From the NCBI GenBank assembly GCA_951217055.1, contig OX578277.1:61970388-62034387 (forward strand): a stretch of 64,000 nucleotides of DNA, read 5' to 3'. Position 1 is the first letter of the stretch; the number at the start of each line of letters is the position of its first letter. The translations under genes and the position numbers were made by a program. Shown piece after piece: positions 34,086-45,482 of the stretch. The stretch is from Gerris lacustris. Taxonomy: Eukaryota; Arthropoda; Insecta; Hemiptera; Gerridae. The notes beneath the pieces are model-generated. The model ran no database searches, was not told the origin of the DNA, and was given only the letters and a program-made list of their open reading frames with translations.

Positions 34086-34432
34086 TGGATTTACACGTTT
34101 TGAGGTCCCCTTAGTCCAAAAAAGTGGTTTTTAAAAAATATTTGGTTGTCGTCTATCTATGCAGACGCCTGGAGCCTAAACTACTAGGCCGATTTTGACG
34201 AAATTTGGCATACATGTTCAGAAGAATCATACCCCGAGGCGAGAAATTAATTTTAGCTTCAAATTTGGATTTGGGGGCGTTACCCCCAAAAACTCTGAAA
34301 AAACATGAAAAAAAACTATTTCTCGAAAACTGTTCCGACGATTTTGATTAGAAAATGCTAAAATGTAGTCAAAACAAATCTGACGATATAAGCGGTTTTC
34401 CCGGGAATAATTTAGTTCGGAGAAAAAAGATT
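34086..34432 (+). repeat. Interspersed repeat R1, copy d
   Basis: Starts at GATGGATTTACACGTTTTGAGG and contains GGCCGATTTTGACGAAATTT. It ends after GGTTTTCCCGGGAATAATTT and so lacks the B-box-like tail present in copy a. Together with copy c just upstream, it gives two R1 copies in the same orientation within 800 bp. Confidence 0.7.
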
Positions 34433-35862
34433 TTGTTGGGCCTAACCTCGTGCTTCCAGAAAGAAGAATGCTTCCAGTAGTGGAAGCGTAGGTTTTTAAA
34501 CTATTACTAACATGAATATCACTGGAAAACCAAGTATCATTTATTTAGTTCAAAATGAAATTGTAATGTTGTATGATTGGCTAAATTTTATAAATGACCA
34601 AGTTTTTGGAGCATTTCAAATAGTTGGAGTTAAGATAACAAAAATCAGAGGTAAGATTTTAAAAAAACTATTTGTCTTAACGTTTATATGACAGCAAACT
34701 ATCGGGCGTCTGTCCCCTTACACATCTACACTATGAATGTTGCGCAACGTTGTAAACTTATCTATTTTAAGAGGGTTACAAAATCCTACTTCTGCCTCAA
34801 ATCAATAACTATTCTTGGGAATCCATATAGAGATTTGAAGAAGTCATTGAAGTTACAGCCAATAAACTGATTATTAATTATAGTTTTATAATAAAAAATT
34901 ATATGAAACGGTTTAAAGATAAACAAAATTACAATCCGTATCATTGTAAACCTTCAAATATCTAAATTTCCTTTCTGAGTGCTTGTTTATTTGAATATTA
35001 TGTTCTAGTTCTTATTATAGAATTGTTAATCAATAGAATTACACACACTGACTATTCAGTGTTAAGGGCCAGTCTCATACAGGAGAAAAATATTTCTGCT
35101 CTTTGATTTGTTAAAACTTAACAATGTGCATATTGTTACCTTATGCAGCAGCGCCGTGACTACTTAAAACACCATGAGCATGAACCATTAAATTCTTTTA
35201 ACCCATCGATTCATATCATAACCACTAGCACTTACGTTTTGTAAAAAGAATTATAGCACATATAATACATCTTAATTTTAATTTATTATTGCGTCAAAAA
35301 AGGAGAAAAAATATAGACTCGTATACATTAATTTACATTGTATTAAAATTGTGATTTATGGCTGCTATGTTCGCATTTCATGGGAGTGAAGGGGGTTTAG
35401 TATTTATTTCAAATGTAGTCATTGCCAACTAGACAACGAAATGTGATATACAGCATGGAATGAGAACTACTTATATTATTTAGGTTCTATTATTAATTTT
35501 ATATTACTTATTTTTTCCTTAATTTTTATCATATTATTGTGATCCCAGAGAAAAAAATACGTGTGGTGAGACCGGGACACCCAGTAGGAACGAAGTTCCT
35601 TGTATTTTTCATAAAATATAAAATCACACTGATAAGTACGTATACGTTGCCAACGCCTACTACTTATACATGGCGGAGTTAAGAGACAAAATTAAAAGTA
35701 ACTAACTGTTTGCACCTAGCAGAGTTAAGGCAAAATTAAAAGAAACAAGAAGCATTATTTGTATCATTAAAGCAAGCGTCTTACAATAAATATGTATTGA
35801 ATATTGAGAAAAAAGTTAATCACGATGAGTTTATAGTTAAAGAGTTTGTTTGTAGTTTGTAG
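34433..35862. other. Intergenic DNA, nothing recognised
   Basis: No gene recognised. At 35565-35605 a segment reading GGGACACCCAGTAGGAACGAAGTTCC resembles, in part, one near 37362-37400 (CCCGGGCTCC...AGGAACTTCGTTCC). These may be ends of a further repeat. Confidence 0.5.
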
Positions 35863-36807
35863 TATAGAGATGATTAGTGTGACGTCACAAAAGCTTTCGA
35901 AAATTTAACTCAGTTTGTTAGGTTCCTTTTTCTTATCACCTCTTATCAAACCCATGTAAAATGAATGGGAGAATTTTCTTAGCTTTTTAAATAATTAATT
36001 ATTAAATTATTATTGATTTATAAGAGTATTCACCCTTTGAACATTGTTGTACCAAGTCTTTTTTAACGAGTGTAACAAAGAAAACATTAAACACTTTCGT
36101 TACAGTTATTTAAAATGAGTATTTGTGTGAAGGGTCATAACATCGAAAAAGCTATTTGAGTTAATAATCTTTATACTTGATTTTTTGTATTTCCTGTTGC
36201 CATAAAAATTCACAGGGTGTGTTCGTGTTCATATTGTGTGTCCGAAAATAAATTTTTCTCAAGTTTTGAAACTCAATGAAGTATACTCAGGGTACAGGAC
36301 TTGTAGAAAGATAGTGATACTTAATCTGCTAGGTAATAAAATATTATTTGCTAATAATAGTTTGTTTCTAGTTACTTACAATGTGCATTATATTTAACCG
36401 ATGTTGGAACATAATTATATACTATACAATAGATTAATAGATCACTGACCATCATAGGAAAAAGACGTTGATGACGAGACAATGAGCAGACTGTTATTAC
36501 TATTATTATTTGTGTATTTTTTGTTATCTATATTAATACTTTTTTAAACCACTAGAACGGCAATTTTTAATGTTTTCTTATCTTATATTGTTAAAATAGA
36601 CTTAGTATAATAACGTTCAAAGGTTGAAAAGTCTTATAAATTAATAATAATTTAATAATTAATTATTTAAAAAGTTGAGAAAATTCTCCCATTCATTTTA
36701 CATGGGATTGATAACAGGTGATAAGGTAAAGGAACCTAACAAACCGAATCGAATACATTATCGAAAGCTTACGCCATCTTGTGACGTCGTTACTAATCAT
36801 CTCTATA
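35863..36807. mobile_element. Long-TIR element (945 bp)
   Basis: Terminal inverted repeats of about 240 bp. The left arm begins TATAGAGATGATTAGT, then GTGACGTCAC, TAGGTTCCTTT and CATGTAAAATGAATGGGAGAA. The right arm is its inverse ending ACTAATCATCTCTATA at 36807. Pairing continues inward to an AACCTTTGAAC/GTTCAAAGG block and an AAGAAAACATTA block. The unpaired centre is about 460 bp with no coding region. I could not define the target duplication, so the superfamily is open. Confidence 0.75.
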
Positions 36808-37019
36808 CAGCCTGAGGGAAAATAACTGTTTTCTACCTACCCGGCCTACTAATTTTAAATATTAAAAAATATATCTCTTCCCTACTCAAAAACGTCTGCT
36901 TGTATCAGGTTGAAATTTTACGTGCCTGTTTCAATTGTACTTTAAACAATGTGTAAGAAGTTTTATTAAAATTGTTACGTTAGAACGTAAGATATCGGTA
37001 AAAAGGACTGCTTTAATAA

Positions 37020-37330
37020 ATTTAGCGATCTTTATCACTTTATAGCAGTGTTGGAGTTCGTTTTACTAAAAAAAAATTATTTATAAAAGTTGTTTGTCTC
37101 ATTAAATAGATAAAGTTAGAATTTTTTCCCGTCCTAAAATTCCAATTTTAAATTTGAAGCTTACGTTTACGCGAGCGTTACGCGTGAACGCATGAGCGGA
37201 TATCGTTGTCCAACGAACTCATCCTGGGCATTGGTAAAATGAAAATGTGTACCAAGTTTCAACTAATTCGGTTATATTTTACTCATGTTATCGTCATCGG
37301 TAGATTTCGTGACGCTTGGTTTTGTGACGG
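37020..37330 (+). repeat. Repeat R2, copy D (partial)
   Basis: Aligns with 44066-44345. Shared words in order: TAGCGATCTTTA-CACTT-ATAGC, TTTGTCTCATT, CCTAAAATTCCAATTTTAAATTTGAAG, ACGTTTACGCGAGCGTT and GTTGTCCAACGAACTC-TCCTGGGCATTGGTAAAATGAA. It leaves the family near 37300 and lacks the terminal hairpin. Confidence 0.8.
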
Positions 37331-37908
37331 TGATTTTGGTCGTTTTTTTCGGATTCACTCCCGGGCTCCAGAACGTGCCATTAGGAACTTCGTTCCAAAA
37401 GTATATTTTTCCCTTACTGCTGTTTAGTGTTTCATTAGAATAATTTATATTTGTTTCTTTTCCTTGCATAATTTCTTTTATGATATGGTTGTGTTTAAAG
37501 TTCTTAGCCCTCGAAAATTGTAATTCAAGAAAATACTAGTTATGATTTTGATTTCCCCATTCATGTATATTATTAAAATATTTGGCTGTAGTTTTTCACT
37601 CTAGTTAAATTTATTTGTTTATTTGTGGAAATGAGGATGTTTTCTTCTATTTACTTTTAAAATATTCCTTTACAAAATTTCTAACCGTTATTATTGGTGA
37701 TTAATCTTTTTGACGATAGTTTATTTTTTGTTCAGTTTATTTCCGCACTTGCTATACACATACATTATGAATTAAATTTATATTTTAACCAAACATTCAA
37801 TAGAAATGTTAGTTTTTTCCTGGAAAAGTAGTCATGCATTTTAACCCAATTATCATATAATAATGTCCTTTCTTCACCGTTTTATCTCTCTGAACTTGAA
37901 CAAATTTT

Positions 37909-38340
37909 GCTTCCGAGATTACCGAAGGTAACGGAATATATGTGATCATGATCATTCAGGAGAAAGAATAGTTATTTACACACCAAGGGAGGAAACAAAG
38001 TCATTACACCCTGATCGTTTTTGTTGGTAGTTTAATTATAGTGAGGGTACTATGACTTTTTACTCCCGTGCGCGCACACACCTACATGTAACTTTTAGTT
38101 TATCGAAAGTAACCCACAGATAGCCCCAGATTAATTTGAACCGTCTGCGCTCCATAACTTTTGCTAAATTGACACTTTAATTCATGTAAAAAATCAAAAC
38201 AATTTTGACTGATTAAAAAAACGGGGGGGGGGGGGGAATAATGAAACGAATTAGACAAAAATGGCTTACAAAAGCATACAATCAATTAAGTTCGTGATAG
38301 GATATGAGGAAGCTGTGTGCCACACCAATTGGCAGTCTAT
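37909..38340 (-). repeat. Repeat R2, copy A (inverted)
   Basis: Minus-strand copy running from the start word AGACTGCCAATTGGTGTGGC at 38340 to the terminal hairpin GCTTCCGAGATTACCGAAGG at 37909. It is inverted relative to copy B (40521-41066). It includes a poly-G run at 38223-38236 where copy B has CCCCCG. Confidence 0.8.
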
Positions 38341-38461
38341 TTTTTATCGTTGGTTGAAATAAAAGTTCTATCACAATTTTTTAAAATTATTACTTCTGTG
38401 CTTATTAAATTCTAGCTGCTCTAAGATGACCAATTCAACTTCTATATTCTGAGTAGACTAG

Positions 38462-38938
38462 TTTGAATCCATTGTCCTGTTCACAAATGATGCTCCGTAT
38501 ATCGTCAGCATCAAATTGATGATAATAATTATTGTTTCTTATCGTTGTGTAAATGGAGCTGCTTCTCCTTCAGACGGTTTAAATGCCTTCTCTGGTTATT
38601 ATGAAATATGGCATTGATATGATGACAAGACTCGAGTTCCTGATAATGCTTCTATCTCACCCTCCCACTTCTCGCCAGCTGGCCTATCTAACCATTATTA
38701 CTGTTTTTATTACACTGACTCTACAGTGTACCGCGTGAATCAGCCTCGTTCACTGTATATACAGGTGAACTGTTTTAATGCTTGCTCCCGTATTACTGTG
38801 AATACACGTAATGTCGAATCACTCGCACTCACATACACTTCCACTTCGACGGAGATTACATCTGATTTCACCTTTACATGATACTTTTCTGGTATCTATC
38901 TTCTATCTGACTCTTATATCAAATTGCTTTGTAACTAA
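38462..38938 (+). pseudogene. Unrecognised coding-like relic
   Basis: A single frame stays open from 38462 to 38878 apart from one TGA at 38615-38617, then meets TGA at 38879-38881 and TAA at 38936-38938. Composition is richer in C and GC than the surroundings, and the predicted peptide is not low-complexity. It has a Tyr/Ser/Thr-rich stretch with NHYYCFYYTDST, then SLYIQVNC and NACSRITVN, then a Ser/Thr-rich end. Paired Cys and beta-like segments suggest part of a secreted or structural protein. I do not recognise the family. It lies between two inverted R2 copies (37909-38340 and 40521-41066). It could be a captured host exon, a viral insertion or a fragment of a transposon gene. Confidence 0.4.
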
Positions 38939-40520
38939 TTAAATAAACATATCTTCTGTGTAAAGTACACAAGTACTTGTTTTCATACTCATGTCTACTC
39001 TAATGTTCCACCGGCGACTTAAATTTGGATGTTTCTTTAGGAAATAGTTTCAAACTAAATTGTATATGGCATTTTGAAGAATGTCAATTTATTATTTTTT
39101 TTTTTTATTTGAGTAATTATGTTATCTATAAAAACTTACATATAAGATTTCATAGATAACGCACACACACACAATCTAAACAATTCGAGGAGTGTAATTT
39201 TATGGTATAAAGCAATGTATATAAAGTAATTTATTTAATGACAAGTCCTAGATGATAATGTAATATGTTAGCACTAGGATATATATATAAATATATAATA
39301 TATATATTTATATATTACATTAGATGTTTAGTGTGTATATATATATAACAATAAATAGGGTATGTTTACGTTTGAACGCCTTTTGATTTGTTTGCTAATA
39401 TTGGCTTGCAATCGTAAGAATTCCAATGATATTGGTTGTGCGTTATCAATTATTATATACGATTATTCAACTCTTGTACCAATTTGTTTACATGCCATCC
39501 TTTATGTTAATAATGGAGATCATTCTAACATCGATCTTAGTTAGATTGATTATTAATAATTGTACCTACATCATATAAATTTGATTTTTTTTTGTACATT
39601 CTAAACATGAAACAACGCTTTAGCAAGTATGTGAAAAAATAACATTATCATAAAGTTTATAATTAATGAAAAAAATTGAAATTGATAAGCCTAAATGTCA
39701 GCTACCATTAAAATACCGACTGATAGTTTTTGGACGGAGGAAGTCAATTAATTATTTTGATCATTGGGCAAATCGATGATATTTTGAGAGAAATTATTTA
39801 TTTTTATTTTTTTTAAATTGATAAACGTAAAGTTTATTTTTTATTCGTTATTTTTATTTATTTGAAGTCCAAATTGAACAACAGACACGGGTAATACTTT
39901 TGACATAAATATTAGTATATCTAAATACATTTTCTTAAAAATAAATAAACGTATAGGTGAACTGCAGTTGTAAACTGAACTGAACCAGAATTGACTTTTG
40001 TGTGAGGACGAGTAAATTCAATTGGTTTAATGATAAATTAAAATGCATCGTTCCCGTCATTCCTATCTGAAAAGGAGGATCGAATTATTACAGACGATTT
40101 TAGATCTGCTAAGACGCGCATATTGTTGTACAGCATTTAGTGTAGTAAGCAAGTGTGTAATCAATGGTTCCTTCCACATAGGCAAGTGGTGAATTATAAA
40201 TTCATTGCGCAACTGTCAAGGCGAATTCAAACAGGACTGATAGCAATGCTTCTCTTTATTTTGGCTAATGAAAGCGTGCACGTGCGATAAAAATAATGCA
40301 CATAACTGTCAAACATCATTTTTTGATTTGAAAGTCTTGCTTTTATACAAGTTAATTTATTGCATTGATAATTTGTATAATGCCTACACTCGAATGGACT
40401 GTTACCTCTACATTCTAATAATTAATTTTGATAATTATTTACAAGTAAAGGTGTTCAAATGAGACACATCTACAGTCTGCTTTGTAATACTTGTCTTATG
40501 ATTACTTAAAGTAGATAAAA
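38939..40520. other. AT-rich DNA between inverted R2 copies
   Basis: No gene is recognised. A short perfect-looking AT palindrome (ATATATATAAATATATAATATATATATTTATATAT) lies at about 39280-39315. A 60-codon frame at 39362-39544 has no recognisable content. Confidence 0.5.
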
Positions 40521-41066
40521 ATAGACTGCCAATTGGTGTGGCACATAGCTTCCTCGCATCCTGTCACGTACTTCATTGATTTCAACTTTACTTACTTACT
40601 TCAATGCTTTTACTATGGTAATTTATGTATATTTTTTTAATTGTTTCCCCCGTTATTTAATCTGTAAAAATTGTTTTGCTTTGTTACATGAATTAAAGTA
40701 TTAATTTAGCAAAAATTTAAGAGCACAGACGGATCAAATTAAGCTGTGGCTATCTGCGGGTTACTTTCGATAAACTATAAAAGTTTCAAACAAATCAGAT
40801 AAGTACTTTCGAAGTTATAGGTGTAAAGTGTAAACGAATATATGGTTGTGCGAATGTGGAAGAGAAAGAAATGAGTGTAGAAGGTTGAAACTTATTTATG
40901 GGACCAACAATGTAGCTTTTAAGATATGTTAGTTCACAAAAAATGAGCGACACACAGACTCGGAACCAAAAATGTTCCCTGATGTCTGAAACGGATTTCT
41001 GTCCTAAAAGTTTTCGTTCTTCAGAACGATCACATAGCTTCCGTTACCTTCGGTAAGCTCGGAAGC
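40521..41066 (+). repeat. Repeat R2, copy B (fullest uninterrupted copy)
   Basis: Starts ATAGACTGCCAATTGGTGTGGC and contains a CCCCCGTTATTTAATCTG segment, the GGTTACTTTCGATAAACTATAAAAG segment, ACCAAAAATGTTCCCTGATG and TCTGAAACGGATTTCTGTC. It ends in the hairpin 41037-41066 followed by AAAA. The family ends GCTTCCGTTACC-TTC-GGTAAGCTCGGAAGC, a 12-bp stem with a two-base bulge. Noncoding. Confidence 0.8.
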
Positions 41067-42944
41067 AAAATCTATTAATATTAATTATGAATGATAACAA
41101 GGTCGACACTATTCTACAAAGAATGCACTGACAATAGTTGAAGAAGAAGAAAACGTTTATAAAATAAAATAAATTGTCCGTGGGCAAAACCGAGAACCCT
41201 GCGTTTGTTCGTCTGTCTGCGTATGTCGTTAACGTACCTGCTCTCCGAAAGTCTGGGGAAGTCTAAAAAGAAATCATTCCTCAAAAACAAGTTTTGATTA
41301 CAAATATTATTTTTGTGTATTTAGGGAACCTTGATTTCTTAAAACTTAAGAACCCACACCACTTATATATTAACTTATATTAACAGTACATTCTGGAGGA
41401 AAGTGAGTGATAAAGGAGGTATAATACCCCCGCTTCTAGAAAGTTAAAAGTTGAAGAAGGAATTTTCTTTGTGGTAATTAATCACTGTATGATGATACTA
41501 CACTGTTATTAATGTTTAAGTTTGTTCTAATATACAAATAATATTTAATAATAACAATAACTGACAATTACTATAAAAATAATTCTCGAAAAGTTAAAAG
41601 TATTAGTTTAGGACATTGTATAAGCGTATTTGACATTATGAGCTGTCTAATAGTGTTCGCAATTGAAGTAGTAAATACAGTTTATAATATTTTCTGTGGT
41701 GATTTGAGGATTGAATAAATAATTTAGTATTTTCAAGTTGTAGAAATATATATTCAAAAGCTTGGCCGATACAACCAAATTTATTTTATTTATTTACATT
41801 TATTATTGATCTATTTAAATCATGTCAATCTTGCTGATCAGAAATAAGTTAGTATATATATATTTTTGTTTTAATTACAGTATGAATTTACCCATTGTAT
41901 TTATCATTACAAATGCACTTAACAAAATTTCTAAGACACGAAATTTTTAGCTTCCCACAATCAAATTACTGTACCACAGTGTATAAAAATTTGGAATTGC
42001 AGAGAAAACATTATAGGACCCGAAATAGCTATAGTTCCTGAGATGAAAGTATTATGTACTAATTTAAACATTATATTATTGATTGATTTTATTAGACCTT
42101 GAGGAATCACTATGTCTCTGCAAACTACATTTTTCGTAATAGTTAAAAAGGTAATACAAATTATTATTATTATTTTTATTTTGTTTTATTTTTTTCAGTT
42201 TAACTTTTGGTAATCAGTGTTATACACCAATACTTAACAAAACTGCATATAGCATTATACAAAATTATCATGTATATCCATTAGCATTAGCACTCTTTTA
42301 GGCTTTTATATTACTGCCGTTTACTTACAAAATAATTTGTACATTTTAACTGCCGTTATAAAAACCAAGAATGTGCTTGATGCAATAATAATAAAGAAGG
42401 TCATTTAACCTCTTTTTAGTTCTTCTTTACTTCCGAAATTGTTCCTTTTAATTATTATTAATGATGATATTGAAATACAGAATTGTCCCTTTGAATTTTA
42501 ACACTAATTCATAATGAAAAATCTAATTCTTATTTACCAATATTAAAGTTTTTAAAGGAAATATATTTAGTATCCGGCCTAATTTTTGTTTGTGTTAACC
42601 TTGTAAGTTTAATTATACATATTAACGACCTAAAAGAAATAAGAAACGAGAAAATTTAGACCTATAATCAATATACATTGATAGTATTAATTATAATTGA
42701 TTTTTTTTTTTTTTTTTTTTTTAAATTGTTAATATAGTATCGTTGAAGATTTTTTTAAATCTTTATTTTCTTGTTTTAAGATTTAAATTAGCGTGTACTT
42801 TTGCTCATTGATTGAAACAAAGAAGGAAGAGGAAACTGTATAATTTGGTGGAAAACACGAGGGGGAAAGATTTGAAGATCTAAAATTCAGTGTATGGTTA
42901 GAGATTAAAAGTTATGGTTTATTCAACAGAATCCTTTTTTTAAC
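41067..42944. other. Intergenic DNA, nothing recognised
   Basis: AT-rich with a T tract at 42702-42722. No gene or bounded element recognised. Confidence 0.5.
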
Positions 42945-43145
42945 TTTTCTTGGTCTTTAGGGATGAAGTTATAAAAAAAAAACCTTGCTATTTTTTAAAA
43001 CATTTTTTATTGGCAAATTTTCGACCACACCTGGGCATCTTCAGGCCTAAAATAATTTTATTTTATAATTAACTAATTAACAATTCAAATATTAAAAATA
43101 CATATATATACAATTACTTTTTATAAAAAAACAACAACAATTAAA

Positions 43146-43477
43146 ATAGACTGCCAATTAGTGTGGCACATAGCTTCCTCGCATCCTATCATGTACATTA
43201 TTGTTATATTAACATTAAAATTATTTTACTTATAAAAAACAAAATTTTTTTTGTACTCTTCTTTATACTTTTTGTAGAAATTTCTTGAGAAATTTGGCCT
43301 TTTTTAGGGTTTTAATTTTTTAAACTTTTATTATATATTAAATATAATAAAAATAAAAAACTTCCACTCTTCTTTAAAAATTGCTATATTTCGCCATCAC
43401 ATTATGGCTTCTTCAGGCTACAACAATAACAAATTGAAAATAAATTATTAATAATGTCATTACATTAAGTTTAAAAT

Positions 43478-43533
<56 letters not shown>

Positions 43534-44380
43534 AATATAAAATGTTTTTCCTTTAAAAATCTACAAACATTACTATTTGAACATTACCTTGTAAATTCCC
43601 TCTCATATGAGTCTTCTTTTGTCAAACATTTTCTTTTAATAATTCTAAATGTAACATTTAGAATAATATAATGTTACATTTAGAATTATTAAAAGAAAAC
43701 TTTTGACAAAAGAAGACTCATATGAGAGGGAATTTACAAGGTAATGTCCAAATATTAATGTTTGTAGATTTTTAAAGGAAAAACATTTTATATTTTCTAA
43801 AAAAAAAAAAAAATATTTTAAACTTAATGTAATGACATTATTAATAATTTATTTTCAATTTGTTATTGTTGTAGCCTGAAGAAGCCATAATGTGATGGCG
43901 AAATATAGCAATTTTTAAAGAAGAGTGGAAGTTTTTTATTTTTATTATATTTAATATATAATAAAAGTTTAAAAAATTAAAACCCTAAAAAAGGCCAAAT
44001 TTCTCAAGAAATTTCTACAAAAAATTAAAATTATTGTTATATTGTTAATTGTGAAAAAACTATTAATAGTTTTAGCGATCTTTAACACTTCATAGCGGTG
44101 TCGCTGTTGGCTTTACTATGAAATTGTATTTGAAAAAAATGTTTGTCTCATTGAATAGATGAAGGTAGATTTTCTTCCCGACCTAAAATTCCAATTTTAA
44201 ATTTGAAGTTCACGTTTACGCGAGCGTTGCTCGTGAACGCTTGGACGGATAACGTTGTCCAACGAACTCGTCCTGGGCATTGGTAAAATGAACGTGTCTA
44301 CCAAATTTCATTTCATCAAAATCGGTCGACATTTACTCAAGTTATCGTCGCACGTTTCATAATTCGCGGACACACAGACC

Positions 44381-44416
<36 letters not shown>

Positions 44417-44546
44417 CGAGACCAAAAATGTTCCCTGATGTCTGAAACGGATTTCTGTCTTGGAATTTTTAAAATCGGAGGCATAAAAGTTTTTCATTCT
44501 CAAAAGTGAACACAATGCTTCCGTTACCTTCGGTAAGCTCGGAAGC
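43146..44546 (+). repeat. Repeat R2, copy C, interrupted by a palindrome
   Basis: Starts ATAGACTGCCAATTAGTGTGGC. It is broken after about 55-110 bp by the palindrome 43272-44026, resumes near 44066 and ends in the terminal hairpin at 44517-44546. The resumed part includes a (GACA)n run at 44375-44415, which other copies have only as a short remnant. Confidence 0.75.
43272..44026. mobile_element. Near-perfect 750-bp palindrome
   Basis: Arms of about 370-390 bp meet at an 11-nt spacer (43659-43669). From the centre outward they share TCTAAATGTAACATT, AAAAGAAAA-TTTGACAAAAGAAGACTCATATGAGAGGG, a T/A tract (47 T at 43483-43529, shorter on the right), the block GCCTGAAGAAGCCATAATGTG and GAAATTTCTTGAGAAATTTGG. 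Very few substitutions separate the arms, suggesting a recent origin or ongoing arm-to-arm conversion. Confidence 0.85.
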
Positions 44547-44690
44547 AAAATATAAAATCTTTAACAATAGTTTACCTTTATCAATGAAACATGGAGTCTT
44601 CAAGAGTTAAAAAGAAAGGATTGGAGTGAGTAACATATACTCCACACATTCTCTAGTTTTAATTGTTTTTTTTTTTTATAAAAAGTAATT

Positions 44691-44701
44691 ATATATATAT
44701 A

Positions 44702-44796
<95 letters not shown>

Positions 44797-44802
44797 TTTT
44801 TT
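44691..44802. repeat. (AT)n microsatellite followed by T tract
   Basis: About 90 bp of AT dinucleotides followed by about 23 T, inside the right arm of the outer inverted-repeat element. Confidence 0.9.
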
Positions 44803-44966
44803 AAATATTTGAATTGTTAATTAGTTAATTATGAAATAAAATTATTTGTAGATAATAAAAAGGTGTGGGCAAAAATTTGCCAATAAAAAAATGTTATAAA
44901 AAATAGCAAGGTTTTTTTACAACTTCATCCCTATAAAGACCAAGAAATTAGAGAAAAGTTAAAGGT

Positions 44967-45482
44967 TATGGTTATATAGTAGTTTTGAAACCGTTCCTAA
45001 ATGTTATTTATCTCTAGGCATCTTGATGAGGTTAAGTAGAGATTATTTGTTACTGTACCTTTCTGGGTCCTTTAAGGAAAACTTCTTTCTTAACTTCTTA
45101 TTTCGTTTCCTTATATTAAGGTCGACTGACAATATCCATGCATTCAGTTTACTCGTAGTTGGAAAAGTGCTCCAGTTGTCTTTTAGGATTCAGCGCTTAG
45201 ATAAGGTTTTATTTATTTTCGAAACTTAAAAACCTCGGTGGCCTTACTAGGTATGAGAAAGTTTATGGCAAATGCTTTGTGGGTTTAATGGCAACTTCTG
45301 TGAGACCCCTAGATCATAAGTGACATTAAAACTAATTAATTTATGAGGTAAATGAAAAAGCAAGTCAAGATATTCTCATAACTTACCTATTTTTTTTATA
45401 AATCCTCTTTAGTCCTTTTTTCTCAAGTTCATATACTAAAAAATGGTTGGAAAATTTGGGCAATTGACTGTAATATTATTAT
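44967..45482. other. Intergenic DNA, nothing recognised
   Basis: A 68-codon frame at 45023-45229 has no recognisable content and no splice context that I can defend. Confidence 0.5.

Larger units (their letters stand above)
42945..44966. mobile_element. Outer inverted-repeat element containing nested insertions
   Basis: The left arm (about 42945-43145) contains CTTGGTCTTTAGGGATGAAGTT, AACCTTGCTATTTTTTA, a GGGCATCTTCAGGCC segment and TTAACTAATTAACAATTCAAATATT. The right arm (about 44640-44966) has the inverse of these in reverse order. The interior is made of an R2 copy, itself split by a palindrome. Target duplication not defined. Confidence 0.65.
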
